Assembly: GCF_020329485.1 (NCBI RefSeq)
Contig: NZ_JAGKJI010000001.1
Span: forward strand, 310,001 to 374,000
DNA: 64,000 nt
Reading direction: 5' to 3'
DNA from: Bradyrhizobium cenepequi
GTDB lineage: Bacteria > Pseudomonadota > Alphaproteobacteria > Rhizobiales > Xanthobacteraceae
Shown: in pieces, positions 36,997-45,071 of the stretch
Layout of the letters: every line of letters starts with the position of its first letter
Numbering within the stretch: position 1 is the first letter of the stretch
Notes under the pieces: generated by a model
Told to the model about the DNA's origin: nothing
What the model saw: only the letters and a program-made list of their open reading frames with translations
The model's database searches: none
Made by a program: the position numbers and the translations under genes

Positions 36997-37545
36997 TCAG
37001 CCGCCATTGCCGCCGATCACGGCGCGCACGGTGTCATCAGGGCCGAAATCTTCCGCGCCTTCGACGTAGAGCAATGCGCTCAATTTCGATCGCGCGCGAT
37101 TGACGCGGCTCTTGATGGTGCCGACCGCGCAGCCGCAGATCGCAGCCGCGTCCTCGTACGAGAAGCCGGAAGCGCCGACCAGGATCAGAGCTTCACGCTG
37201 GTCTTGCGGCAGCTTGTCGAGGGCTGCGCGAAACTCCTCGAACTCCAGATGCGCGTTCTGCGCAGGCTGCGTCTTCAGGGTCTTGGCATAGTTGCCCTCG
37301 GCGTCCTCCACCTCGCGCCGCCGCTTGCGATAGTCGGAGCGAAACAGGTTGCGCAGGATGGTGAACAGCCAGGCCGGCAAGTTCGAGCCCGGCTGGAACG
37401 AGTCGATGTTGGCGATCGCGCGCAACAAGGTCTCCTGCACCAGATCGTCGGCGCGGTCACCATTGCCGGAGAGCGAAATCGCGAACGCGCGTAGGCTTGG
37501 CACCGACGCCAAAATATCGTCGCGAAGTTGGTCGGTGAGAGGCAT
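36997..37545 (-). CDS. ecfG: General stress response sigma factor EcfG
   Basis: ECF sigma factor of 182 residues that directs RNA polymerase to general-stress promoters in alphaproteobacteria. Region 2 includes NGDRADDLVQETLLRAIANID and LPAWLFTILRNLFRSDYRKRRR. Region 4 includes LDKLPQDQREALILVGASG, FSYEDAAAICGCAVGTIKSR and VNRARSKL. Its start overlaps the nepR stop by one base (TGATG), so sigma and anti-sigma are made together. It is held inactive by NepR until phosphorylated PhyR sequesters NepR. Confidence 0.95.
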   Translation of the reverse strand: MPLTDQLRDDILASVPSLRAFAISLSGNGDRADDLVQETLLRAIANIDSFQPGSNLPAWLFTILRNLFRSDYRKRRREVEDAEGNYAKTLKTQPAQNAHLEFEEFRAALDKLPQDQREALILVGASGFSYEDAAAICGCAVGTIKSRVNRARSKLSALLYVEGAEDFGPDDTVRAVIGGNGG

Positions 37546-37757
37546 CAGTCCCTCCCGTCATTTTTTGCAGCTTGCTGCTCGTCAGTTTCGGCCAAATGCT
37601 TGGCGGCCTCCGCAGGATCATCGAGCTTGCGGATAAGCTCCGCAAAGCGGTCTGGCACCCCCTGGCGCACCACGTCGTCGTACATGGCACGAAGCTGGTG
37701 GCCGATTCTCGATTGGATCTCAGCGTTGAGACCGCCCTGCTTCTTGGTTTCCTTCAT
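37545..37757 (-). CDS. nepR: Anti-sigma factor NepR
   Basis: A small helical anti-sigma factor that binds EcfG; phospho-PhyR displaces it. The core IGHQLRAMYDDVVRQGVPDRF followed by AELIRKLDD is the NepR signature. From ATG 37757 the protein has 70 residues. A GTG four codons upstream (37769) has a better ribosome site (GGGG) and would give 74 residues beginning MDQIMKETKK. The C-terminal tail is acidic and polar. It is the first gene of the nepR-ecfG unit and divergent from phyR. Confidence 0.94.
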   Translation of the reverse strand: MKETKKQGGLNAEIQSRIGHQLRAMYDDVVRQGVPDRFAELIRKLDDPAEAAKHLAETDEQQAAKNDGRD

Positions 37758-37854
37758 GATCTGATCCACGTTTCCCCGAGAGGTTAAGTCCCTGTGTTTC
37801 AAGCAGTTTCCTCGAAATTTCGGTCTTGGCCGCGTTTGCTGTCGGTCGTACGCT

Positions 37855-37879
37855 AATGCGAAGTTCGACTGAAAGTTCC
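37855..37879 (-). promoter_or_regulatory. Candidate EcfG promoter for nepR-ecfG
   Basis: Reading the minus strand: GGAAC (37879-37875), a 16-base spacer, then CATT (37858-37855), against the consensus GGAAC-N16/17-CGTT. The position, about 100 bases upstream of nepR, and known autoregulation of ecfG support it. Confidence 0.55.
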
Positions 37880-37899
37880 GAATGTCTGGAACTATTTAT

Positions 37900-37924
37900 G
37901 GAACTTTATCCGCGCTCACGCGTA
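37900..37924 (+). promoter_or_regulatory. Candidate EcfG promoter for phyR
   Basis: GGAAC (37900-37904), 16 bases, then CGTA (37921-37924). A second GGAAC begins at 37888. It lies about 105 bases upstream of the phyR start, and back to back with the nepR-ecfG promoter. Confidence 0.55.
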
Positions 37925-38027
37925 GTCCGACGTAACAGGGGAGGCGGGTCGCCCCACGGACGGATGTCCCGACCCGAGAGACGAAGGCATTTCAGGCAGT
38001 TGCCTCAAACACAAGGATGGAGTGGGA

Positions 38028-38834
38028 ATGTCCCGATCGCAGCTCGTTGCTGAACACTTGCCATTGTTGCGGCGCTACGCCCGCGCGCTCACCGGAAACC
38101 AGGCGTCGGGCGACGCCTATGTCGCGGCCATGCTGGAGGCCCTGCTTCAGGACCCCTCGCTTCTGGACGAAACGCACGGTCCGCGCGCCGGCATGTTTCG
38201 GCTGTTCACCCAAATCTGGAATTCGGTCTCCATCAACGACAACGCCGACGTGGCAACGTTGGCACTGCCGCCGGAGCGCCGGCTTTCCAACATCACGCCG
38301 CTGCCGCGGCAGGCCTTCCTCCTGCTGTCGCTGGAGGGCTTCTCGGAAGAGGAGGTGGCCTACATCCTCAACATCGATATCGCAGAGACGCGCAAGCTCA
38401 CGGACATCGCCGGCCGTGAGATGGCTGCCGAGATCGCAACCGATGTCCTGATCATCGAGGATGAGACCTTCATCGCGATGGATCTCGAAAGCCTCGTGCG
38501 AAATCTCGGCCACAACGTAATCGGCGTCGCCCGCACCCATTCGGATGCGGTGGCGCTCGCCAAGAACAAGAAGCCCGGCCTGATCCTCGCCGACATCCAG
38601 CTCGCCGACGGCTCGTCGGGTCTGGACGCCGTGAACGAATTGCTGCGCGTGTTCGAGGTGCCGGTGGTGTTCATCACCGCCTATCCCGAACGCTTCCTCA
38701 CCGGTGAGCGTCCGGAGCCGGCGTTCCTGATCTCAAAGCCGTTCCAGCCTGCAATGGTCTCAGCGGTTGCGAGCCAGGCGCTGTTCTTCCAGCGCAATTC
38801 GCGCAACCGCGCGCCGCGCGCCGCCTCGGCGTGA
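38028..38834 (+). CDS. phyR: General stress response regulator PhyR
   Basis: Anti-anti-sigma response regulator of 268 residues. The N-terminal half mimics an EcfG sigma factor (AEHLPLLRRYARALTGNQASG; RQAFLLLSLEGFSEEEVAYIL). The C-terminal half is a receiver domain with the acidic pocket VLIIEDETFIAMDLE, phospho-acceptor Asp in GLILADIQLADGSSG, and VVFITAYPERFLTGERPEPAFLISKPF split by the conserved Thr and Lys. Once phosphorylated it binds NepR and frees EcfG. GGAG five bases before ATG 38028 fixes the start. A strong terminator follows. Confidence 0.97.
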   Translation: MSRSQLVAEHLPLLRRYARALTGNQASGDAYVAAMLEALLQDPSLLDETHGPRAGMFRLFTQIWNSVSINDNADVATLALPPERRLSNITPLPRQAFLLLSLEGFSEEEVAYILNIDIAETRKLTDIAGREMAAEIATDVLIIEDETFIAMDLESLVRNLGHNVIGVARTHSDAVALAKNKKPGLILADIQLADGSSGLDAVNELLRVFEVPVVFITAYPERFLTGERPEPAFLISKPFQPAMVSAVASQALFFQRNSRNRAPRAASA

Positions 38835-38862
38835 ACTGACGAGAGTCTGGCTAGGTCGACCG

Positions 38863-38893
38863 ATCCGGCGTGCTAGGCACGCCGGATTTTTTT
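38863..38893 (+). terminator. Intrinsic terminator after phyR
   Basis: The stem atccggcgtg/cacgccggat with a 4-base loop is followed by seven T residues, about 30 bases past the phyR stop. Confidence 0.93.
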
Positions 38894-39309
38894 GAACGAT
38901 CCGCCAGGCTCGGAATCCCTGCCTGCCTCTCTTTGGCCCTCGGCGTTTTTGCATCGGGGCAGCGCGCGACGTTCGCACTCGTATTGGTTGCGGCGTGCAA
39001 TGCCAGTGCTCAAGCTCAACCCTGCCGGTTCTCCATCGCGGTTGGCGACGCCGCCGTGACCCGTCGAAATCTCCCCGACAAACCCGACAAAAAAGTAGAG
39101 CGCGACCGGCATCACCACGATCGCGCCCTACGTCGCCGGTCAATGGGGCAGGGGGAATAACCGGCTGCCGAAACGACGCCGGCCGCGAAGAAACGTTCCG
39201 GCATTTCGAAAAAAATTTTGAACACGGTTAAGTGATCCGAAGACATACGAACGGGGGCGTTTCGTTCGAGTTGTGTGTGTGATCGCCATGGGGCGAGGGA
39301 TGAATCGCC
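38894..39309. other. Intergenic region after the stress locus
   Basis: About 415 bases without a convincing gene. Open frames exist on both strands, but they are arginine-rich or run into the terminator. I see no repeats or motifs I can name. Confidence 0.5.
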
Positions 39310-39705
39310 ATGTCACAGATATTGAAGGGAATTTTGGGCACGCTCGCCGTTTCTTTGACGTTCGGCGCCGTGCAATTTGCTGCCGGGCATGATCTCGTCG
39401 GAGGCGGGAGCCTCACCACCTCCACCAAGGAGGAACACAACGTCAACCGTGCCGCGAAGGCCGACCGGGCAGCGGTTCCGGCAGCCACCGGCAAGACGGA
39501 AACCATTTCGCTGAAGCTCGACAGCCTGGCCGAGAGCTCGGTCGTGATCCGCGTTCCCATAATCAGGGACGAGGCGCGCAGCCGCCCGAAGCCGCCGGAG
39601 CTGATCAAATCCGGCGAGCGCAGGATGACTGTCGCCTGCGAGCCCGTTGTGAGCGTGCTGACCGAAGTGGCCAAGCGCCTGCAGCCCGGCCGCTGCGTCA
39701 CCTGA
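39310..39705 (+). CDS. Hypothetical secreted protein
   Basis: I do not recognise the family. The 131-residue protein has an N-terminal hydrophobic stretch (ILKGILGTLAVSLTFGAVQFAAG) that looks like a signal peptide or anchor, a polar alanine/threonine linker, and a C-terminal domain of about 70 residues with two cysteines (TVACEPVVSVLTEVAKRLQPGRC) and many prolines and charged residues. I infer export and possibly a disulfide. It stands alone between the phyR terminator and the convergent AbrB-type gene. The opposite-strand frame is longer but lacks protein-like composition. Confidence 0.75.
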   Translation: MSQILKGILGTLAVSLTFGAVQFAAGHDLVGGGSLTTSTKEEHNVNRAAKADRAAVPAATGKTETISLKLDSLAESSVVIRVPIIRDEARSRPKPPELIKSGERRMTVACEPVVSVLTEVAKRLQPGRCVT

Positions 39706-39883
39706 GCTGATCGTCTTGCATTCATCATTCCGGATGCGATGCAGTCGCCGCTTGCTCTGTTATTCCGCGGTGCGCGCCCGGAATCCGTCGCGCCACTTGC
39801 GGAGAGATGATGCTTCGATCCGCTCGCAATAACGAACTCGTCATCCCTCCTTCGACGGGACGACGCCGCTGCGAGACGTGCCA

Positions 39884-40948
39884 CTAATCGTCTACATCCT
39901 CCTGCGGCCGGCCAAACAGGTGCACGATGCCGGGGGTCGCCAGCGTCACGAACACGAAGCGCGAGAGGTGGTGCGCGCCGACGAAGATCGGGTCGATGTG
40001 CAGCGTCAGCGCCAATGCCAGCATGGCGTCCATCGCGCCGGGGGCAAAGGCCACGACGATATCGGAGAGATGAACCTGCGTGGTCAGCGTGATCGCGGTA
40101 ACGAAGATCGCGGAGATCAGAATCGCGACTGCAAACGAGCCGAGCCCGGCATTGACGTGGCTACGCAAGGTCGAGAGCTTCATCCGTGCAAAGCGCGACC
40201 CGATCAGGGCGCCGATGCCGACCAGCGCGACGCCGCGCACCCAAGGCGGCAGGCCGCCCTCGACCGCGCCGGCGCCGTGCAAGAGGCTCGAGGCGAGCAT
40301 CGCGCCGAACATCCAGCTTGCGGGAAATTTCGCCCAGCGCAGCACGAACGCGGTAGCAATTGAGGCTGCGATCAGCGCCGCGAGTTCGATCGGCGAGGCG
40401 CTGGCGGAGGCGATCGTCGGCGGTGCTGCTGGTGCTATTCCAAGCACCGCCAGCATCAGAGGCAGCGCGGCTGTCAGGATGATCACGCGCATGGTCTGCA
40501 CCACCGCGATCGCCGCGACGTCGGCGCCCTTCTCGATCGCGAGCATCGTGATCTGCGACAGTGCGCCGGGGCTGCCGGCGAGGAAGGCCGAGGTCTGGTC
40601 CCAGCCATGCACGCGCTGCAAATAGAAGCTGCTGCCGAAGATCGAGCAGACGGTGGCGAGCGCCAGCAGCCCGATGGTGAGCGGATAGGCGCTCACATGC
40701 TGGATCAGTTGCCGTGACACCAGGGAGCCCAGGGAGATGCCGAGCAGGATCAGCACGGTCTGGGTCACCACCGGCGGCACGGTGAGCGGCCGGCCGGCGA
40801 GCGCGGCGATGCCGACCGCGATCATCGCGCCGGAAATCAGCCCACCCGGCAGGTTCGCCCACAAAAACAGCAGGCCGCCCGCGGCGCCGATGACGAGCGT
40901 CTCGGTCGCATTGAGGATATTCGCGCGGCTGGGAACGGCAAACGCCAT
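39884..40948 (-). CDS. AbrB family membrane transporter
   Basis: A polytopic inner-membrane protein of about 354 residues with roughly ten hydrophobic helices. The two halves look related, as in AbrB/ammonia-monooxygenase-regulator-like transporters: GGLLFLWANLPGGLISGAMIAVGIAAL and TSAFLAGSPGALSQITMLAIEKGADV in the first half, AKFPASWMFGAMLASSLLHGAG and VAFAPGAMDAMLALALTLHIDP in the second. The substrate is unknown. ATG 40948 is chosen by family length; GTG 40969 or ATG 41065 are possible. It is not related to the AbrB transcription factor. Confidence 0.87.
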   Translation of the reverse strand: MAFAVPSRANILNATETLVIGAAGGLLFLWANLPGGLISGAMIAVGIAALAGRPLTVPPVVTQTVLILLGISLGSLVSRQLIQHVSAYPLTIGLLALATVCSIFGSSFYLQRVHGWDQTSAFLAGSPGALSQITMLAIEKGADVAAIAVVQTMRVIILTAALPLMLAVLGIAPAAPPTIASASASPIELAALIAASIATAFVLRWAKFPASWMFGAMLASSLLHGAGAVEGGLPPWVRGVALVGIGALIGSRFARMKLSTLRSHVNAGLGSFAVAILISAIFVTAITLTTQVHLSDIVVAFAPGAMDAMLALALTLHIDPIFVGAHHLSRFVFVTLATPGIVHLFGRPQEDVDD

Positions 40949-41095
40949 CGATGCGGGGAGCAGGTTCACGCTGGCGTTATGCCAAATCCGTAAGCCCGCG
41001 ACAAATGCATCTCGCGATTGGAGCAATGCGCCGGATTTTGGACCGCCGGCGCCACTGCTCACCATGCCCTTTTTCGGGAGGGAGAGCGGCCGCCT

Positions 41096-41383
41096 TTACT
41101 TCGTGCCCGCGCTCTTGTCGGCGGCTTCCTTCCGGCATTCGCGGCGGAATTTCTTGCGCTCCTTGCCATGAAGGCCTTTCGCGTCGGCCTGCTTGGAGCA
41201 TTCCAGCGAAGCGGCGCTGCGTGCCTTCTTCTCTTCCGGCGTCGGCGCCGCCTTCATCTCGGTCTTGGTCTCGGTCTTGGCGGTGTCCTTCGGCGCAGGC
41301 GTGGTCGTCTGCGCAAAGCCGGTGCCCGTCAGCAGGAAGGCGGCGAGGGCAGTTGTGGTGGCGAGGGAGGAAAGCTTCGGCAT
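41096..41383 (-). CDS. PsiF-repeat-like small periplasmic protein
   Basis: A 95-residue secreted protein. The signal peptide LATTTALAAFLLTGTGFAQ is followed by a Thr/Pro/Lys-rich spacer and a PsiF-like motif, SAASLECSKQADAKGLHGKERKKFRRECRKE, split here as a CX-rich helical pair with two Cys about 21 residues apart. PsiF is a phosphate-starvation-induced family of unknown function in E. coli. GAGG six bases before ATG 41383 supports the start. It is divergent from another small two-Cys secreted protein, separated by about 190 bases. Confidence 0.87.
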   Translation of the reverse strand: MPKLSSLATTTALAAFLLTGTGFAQTTTPAPKDTAKTETKTEMKAAPTPEEKKARSAASLECSKQADAKGLHGKERKKFRRECRKEAADKSAGTK

Positions 41384-41571
41384 GACGCACCTCGAATGAG
41401 CGGATGTGAAGACGGTCGCCGGCAGATGCTGAACCGCCGATGAATATCGCTCGTAGCGGTCGCCACAATATTTTGACCCGGCGGACCGCCAATGCGTTGT
41501 CGCAAGTTCCGGTTGCGTTAGGATGCGGCCCTCGTCAACGCGCTGAGGTTTGACGAAAAGGGAGAACAACC

Positions 41572-42051
41572 ATGAGAATTCAAGCCAAACTGTTTTGTGC
41601 GATGGCGGCCTCGGGGCTCGCCGCATTCGTGATGTCGGCGCCGGCGCAAGCCCTGACCGCGCAGGAATGCAGCGCCAAGTACCAGGCGGCCAAGGCCGCC
41701 GGGACATTGAACGGCCAGAAGTGGAATGACTTCCGCAAGGCCGAATGCGGCGCGAACGCAACGCCAGCCGCTCCCGCGCCTGCTGCACCGACAGCCGCTG
41801 CCCCTGCGCCGGCACCGGCCGCGAAGGAGGCCAAGGAAGCTGCTCCTGCGTTACCGGCGGGACCGGCGGTATTCCCGACCGCTGTCGATCCGAAATATTC
41901 CAAGGAGACCGAGGGCAAGGCGCGCATGCACACCTGCGTCGACCAGTACAAGGCCAACAAGGCCACCAACGCCAATGGTGGGCTGAAGTGGATCCAGAAG
42001 GGCGGCGGTTATTACAGCGAATGCACCAAGCGCCTCAAGGGCGCCGCTTGA
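41572..42051 (+). CDS. Secreted protein with two Cys-bounded helical motifs
   Basis: A 159-residue protein with a signal peptide (cleavage near AQALT, residue 27). It has two related Cys-flanked helical motifs, ECSAKYQAAKAAGTLNGQKW (ending FRKAEC) near 33-58 and TCVDQYKANKATNANGGLKW (ending SECTKRLKG) near 120-155. They are joined by an Ala/Pro-rich linker. The motif resembles the PsiF-type pair of its divergent neighbour. I do not know a function; the repeats may form disulfide-stapled helical hairpins. The ribosome site is AAGGGAG. Confidence 0.82.
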   Translation: MRIQAKLFCAMAASGLAAFVMSAPAQALTAQECSAKYQAAKAAGTLNGQKWNDFRKAECGANATPAAPAPAAPTAAAPAPAPAAKEAKEAAPALPAGPAVFPTAVDPKYSKETEGKARMHTCVDQYKANKATNANGGLKWIQKGGGYYSECTKRLKGAA

Positions 42052-42058
42052 TCTCCTG

Positions 42059-42107
42059 GAGCATGATTCGGAAAAGTGGATACCGGTTTTCCGAAAAGAT
42101 CATGCTC
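42059..42107. repeat. Short palindromic repeat (gagcatgat type)
   Basis: gagcatgattcggaaaag pairs with ttttccgaaaagatcatgctc around a short centre (tggataccgg). This form, common in Rhizobiales intergenic DNA by my recollection, lies just after the preceding stop codon. Confidence 0.85.
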
Positions 42108-42235
42108 AAACAAAGAGCGAATGGTGTGGCCGGCAGTTCAACGTCGGCCACATCAGCCTTTGGGCTAACTCAGTAAAGCTGCGTGACATCTCCGCCTGCC
42201 GAGCGTAGACAGCGAAGGCACCCGCGAGATTTGAC

Positions 42236-42901
42236 ATGAGCCCATCGACCGATCGTGTCGCCGGTATCAAGCCGGAACCCACGCGCCGCGCCGCGCTCGG
42301 CTTGATGGCCGCCGGCGTCACGCTGCTTGGCGGCACTGCCGCCGCGCAGGAAGAAGAAAAGGTTCTGACGGAAGCAGCGGTGCTGCGCGATCCGGAGATC
42401 CCTGTCGCCGGCAATGCCAAGGGCGACATCAGCATCGTCGAGTGGTTCGACTACCAGTGTCCCTATTGTCGCAAGATCGAACCCGAACTGCGGCAACTGG
42501 CGCAAGACGACGGCAAGCTGCGCCTAGTGTGGAAGGACTGGCCGATTCTCGGCGATGTGTCGAAGGTTGCGGCACGCATGGCGCTGGCCGCGAAGTATCA
42601 GGACAGTTTCCAGGCGGCGCACCAGGCGATGATGGGCCTCACCTCGAAGCTGACCGAGCCACGGATACGGGAGGTGCTCGCCGCCGTCAGCATCGACATC
42701 GATCGCCTGAACCGCGATCTCGCGGCCAATGCCACGTCGATTGACGCCATTCTGGCGCGCAACAATGCGCAGGCCGAGGCCTTCGGTTTTCAGGGCACGC
42801 CGTCGTTCATCGTCGGTAAATTCCGCGTGCCCGGCATCTTGACCAAGGAGCAGTTCGTGCAGGCCATCGCCGACGCCCGCAAGTCGAACATGAGCCGCTA
42901 G
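42236..42901 (+). CDS. DsbA-family thiol oxidoreductase, Tat-exported
   Basis: A 221-residue thioredoxin-fold protein. The N-terminal region has a twin-arginine signal (PTRRAALGLMAAGVTLLGG) and cleavage near AAAQE. The active site is CPYC in EWFDYQCPYCRKIEPEL near 78, followed by a helical insertion and the cis-Pro loop GTPSFIVGKFRVPG near 195. CPYC and the Tat-like signal suggest a DsbA/ScsC-like oxidase or isomerase exported folded. No DsbB partner is nearby. The ATG is at 42236; the ribosome site is poor. Confidence 0.92.
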   Translation: MSPSTDRVAGIKPEPTRRAALGLMAAGVTLLGGTAAAQEEEKVLTEAAVLRDPEIPVAGNAKGDISIVEWFDYQCPYCRKIEPELRQLAQDDGKLRLVWKDWPILGDVSKVAARMALAAKYQDSFQAAHQAMMGLTSKLTEPRIREVLAAVSIDIDRLNRDLAANATSIDAILARNNAQAEAFGFQGTPSFIVGKFRVPGILTKEQFVQAIADARKSNMSR

Positions 42902-42925
42902 ATCTGGCGCTCCCGGGAGGGCCTG

Positions 42926-43132
42926 CTAGCGCGACGAGATTTTCTGCCAATCCTCATGGGCGCGCGCTTTCAGCGCCTTCAGGTCATCGGCGGCAACGTC
43001 CCAGTTGACGATGGTACGGCCGTTCTGTGCGACCTGGCCGCTCGCCACGGTTGATGTTCGCATCGAATCATAGAGATAGACGCCCGCGATCAGCAGCAGC
43101 GCACCCAAGATCATTCCCAGAAACGTTCGCAT
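42926..43132 (-). CDS. Small single-pass membrane protein
   Basis: A 68-residue protein with one N-terminal hydrophobic segment (FLGMILGALLLIAGVYLYDSM) and a soluble tail of about 45 residues (NWDVAADDLKALKARAHEDWQKI). GGAGG seven bases before ATG 43132 is a strong ribosome site; the open frame upstream is arginine-rich and not used. Family unknown to me. It lies between the converging DsbA-like gene and the LysR gene, on the LysR strand but about 80 bases after it. Confidence 0.78.
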   Translation of the reverse strand: MRTFLGMILGALLLIAGVYLYDSMRTSTVASGQVAQNGRTIVNWDVAADDLKALKARAHEDWQKISSR

Positions 43133-43212
43133 GACGATCCCTCCGGTGACCGCTGATAACGGGGATGGCTGGCGGATGGTTCCGGGCTTGGCCAGTTCGC
43201 GCCGGAACCGCC

Positions 43213-44100
43213 CTACGCCCGCCCGAAGGCGCGCATCACATAATCGATGAACACGCGCACGCGCGGCGAGAGCTGGCGGCTGCGCGGGTAAAGCAGGGAT
43301 ACCGGGACCGAGGGCGGCACGCATTCGGTGAGCACTTGGACGAGCGCCCCGCGCGCGAGATCGGCTTCGGCGTGGAAGCGCGGCACCTGGATCAGGCCAA
43401 GGCCGAGCCGCGCAATAGCAAGGTAGCTCTCCGGTCCCGTCACCGACATGATTGCCGGCAGCATCACTTCACGCACAATGCCGTCGACCACGAACTCCAT
43501 TGGCCGTAGCCGCCCCGTCGTCAGCGAACGTATTCCGATCATGCGATGGCCTGCGAGCGCATCGGGACTGGTTGGAGTGCCGAAGCGCTCGAAATAATTG
43601 GGCGCCGCGCAGGTCAAGCGCTCCAGCATCGCCACCTGCCTTGCGATCATGTCGCTGTCGGGCAGATGGCCGAAGCGCAATACGCAATCGACGCCCTCCT
43701 CGATCAGGTCGATCCAGCGGTCGCTCTCGCTCATGTTGATCTCGATGTCCGGATATTCCGCGAAGAAGCCCGGCAGGTTCGGCAACAGGAAGTGGCGCGC
43801 CAGCGTGCCCTGCACTTCCAACCGCAACAGCCCCTTCGGCTTACCGCCGCCGAAGGCGCCTTCGGCATCCTCGAGGTCGGCGATCAGCGACAGGCAGCGG
43901 CGGTAATGGGCTTCGCCATCAAGCGTCGGGCGGACGTGCCGCGTGGTGCGCTCGATCAGCCGCACGCCGAGCCGCGCCTCCAGCGATTTGACGGCGTCCG
44001 TCACCGTCGAGCGTGGCAGACCAAGATCCTCCGCCGCCAGCGAAAAGCTGCGCCGCTCCACCACGCGGGTGAAGATTCGCATCGCGTCAAACCGGTCCAT
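43213..44100 (-). CDS. LysR-family transcriptional regulator
   Basis: A 295-residue regulator. The N-terminal winged HTH is MRIFTRVVERRSFSLAAEDLGLPRSTVTDAVKSLEARLGVRLIERTTR in family form (shown here only by its start and end), and the C-terminal co-inducer domain includes LPNLPGFFAEYPDIEINMSE and CVLRFGHLPDSDMIARQV. It is divergent from an SDR oxidoreductase, with 121 bases between the starts. That is the usual arrangement for a LysR regulator and its target. A nested inverted repeat in the gap is a candidate operator. Confidence 0.95.
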   Translation of the reverse strand: MDRFDAMRIFTRVVERRSFSLAAEDLGLPRSTVTDAVKSLEARLGVRLIERTTRHVRPTLDGEAHYRRCLSLIADLEDAEGAFGGGKPKGLLRLEVQGTLARHFLLPNLPGFFAEYPDIEINMSESDRWIDLIEEGVDCVLRFGHLPDSDMIARQVAMLERLTCAAPNYFERFGTPTSPDALAGHRMIGIRSLTTGRLRPMEFVVDGIVREVMLPAIMSVTGPESYLAIARLGLGLIQVPRFHAEADLARGALVQVLTECVPPSVPVSLLYPRSRQLSPRVRVFIDYVMRAFGRA

Positions 44101-44108
44101 GTAGATTG

Positions 44109-44155
44109 TCCGGATATATCGAACAGTGATGCCAACTAATGCATCATTATCCGGA
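44109..44155. promoter_or_regulatory. Nested inverted repeat, candidate LysR operator
   Basis: Outer arms tccggata (44109-44116) and tatccgga (44148-44155) are perfect complements, and inner arms tgatgc (44127-44132) and gcatca (44141-44146) also pair. It lies 8 bases upstream of the regulator start codon and 66 before the SDR start. Confidence 0.6.
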
Positions 44156-44221
44156 AAGTGGAAGCTCCTACTTTGCTCCTGTCACTCAGCGGCCAAGCCG
44201 CCAAACTGAGAGGAGAACAAA

Positions 44222-44962
44222 ATGTCGAACGAAACCAACAAAGTAGCATTGGTGACGGGCGCCTCGCGCGGAATCGGCGCCGCGGTGGCGGAGCGCCTGG
44301 CCAAAGACGGCTTCACCGTCGTGATCAACTATGCCGGCGATACCAAGGCCGCCGAGGCAGTGGCGAGCCGGATCGAGGCCGCCGGCCGCCGGGCGCTTAC
44401 CGCCAAGGCTGACGTTAGCGATCCCAACGCGGTGCGCGGCATGTTCGATGCGGCGGAGGCCGCCTTCGGCGGCGTCGACGTGCTCGTCAACAATGCCGGT
44501 ATCATGAAGCTTGCGAAGATCGCCGACACCGATGATGCGATGTTCGACCAGCACATCGCAATCAACTTCAAGGGCAGCTTCAATGCGATGCGCGAGGCCG
44601 CGCGCCGGCTGCGCGACGGTGGACGCATCGTCAATTTCTCGACCAGCGTCGTCGGCACCAGGCTTGAGACCTACGGCGTCTACACCGCGACCAAGGCGGC
44701 GATCGAGACCTTGACCGCGATCCTGTCCAAGGAATTGCGCGGGCGCTCGATCACGGTGAACGCGGTGGCGCCCGGACCGACCGCGACCGATCTGTTCCTG
44801 CACGGCAAGTCGCCGGAATTGATCGACCGCTTTGCCAAGATGGTTCCGCTGGAGCGGCTCGGCACGCCCGAGGACATCGCCTCGGTGGTGTCCTTCCTCG
44901 CCGGCCCCGACGGCGCCTGGGTCAACGGCCAGACGCTGCGCGCCAATGGCGGCCTGGTCTGA
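44222..44962 (+). CDS. SDR-family oxidoreductase
   Basis: A 246-residue classical short-chain dehydrogenase. The cofactor motif is TGASRGIGAAVAERLAKDG near 13, with VLVNNAGIM near 90. The catalytic residues are Ser in NFSTSVVGTRLETYGVYTATK and Tyr/Lys within YTATK near 155-160. An Asn-Tyr pair after the second beta strand (VVINYAGDTKAA) suggests NADP preference. The sequence is close to the 3-oxoacyl-ACP reductase/glucose dehydrogenase-like group; substrate unknown. It is divergent from a LysR regulator, which likely controls it. Confidence 0.94.
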   Translation: MSNETNKVALVTGASRGIGAAVAERLAKDGFTVVINYAGDTKAAEAVASRIEAAGRRALTAKADVSDPNAVRGMFDAAEAAFGGVDVLVNNAGIMKLAKIADTDDAMFDQHIAINFKGSFNAMREAARRLRDGGRIVNFSTSVVGTRLETYGVYTATKAAIETLTAILSKELRGRSITVNAVAPGPTATDLFLHGKSPELIDRFAKMVPLERLGTPEDIASVVSFLAGPDGAWVNGQTLRANGGLV

Positions 44963-44980
44963 AGCCGCAACCAAAAGCCC

Positions 44981-45071
44981 GTAGCCCGGGAGGAGCGGAA
45001 CGCGCAACCCGGGACCCCTGCGCCAGCGTAGCGAGTGGTCCCGGGTTACGCTGGCGCTTCACTCGGGCTAC
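44981..45071. repeat. Palindromic repeat (gtagcccgg type)
   Basis: The outer arms are gtagcccggg and cgggctac. Inner arms, aacccgggac and gtcccgggtt around gcgccagcgtagcgagtg, are also complementary. It lies between the convergent SDR gene and hydrolase gene and ends within the last codons of the hydrolase. Confidence 0.85.

Noticed and set aside
38873..39118. An 81-codon minus-strand frame starting with a hydrophobic segment
   Set aside because: It ends inside the phyR terminator, its second half is arginine-rich and not protein-like, and it has no ribosome site.
39228..39884. A 218-codon minus-strand frame opposite the secreted protein at 39310
   Set aside because: Ser/Arg-rich shadow composition; the plus-strand gene has a signal peptide and better features.
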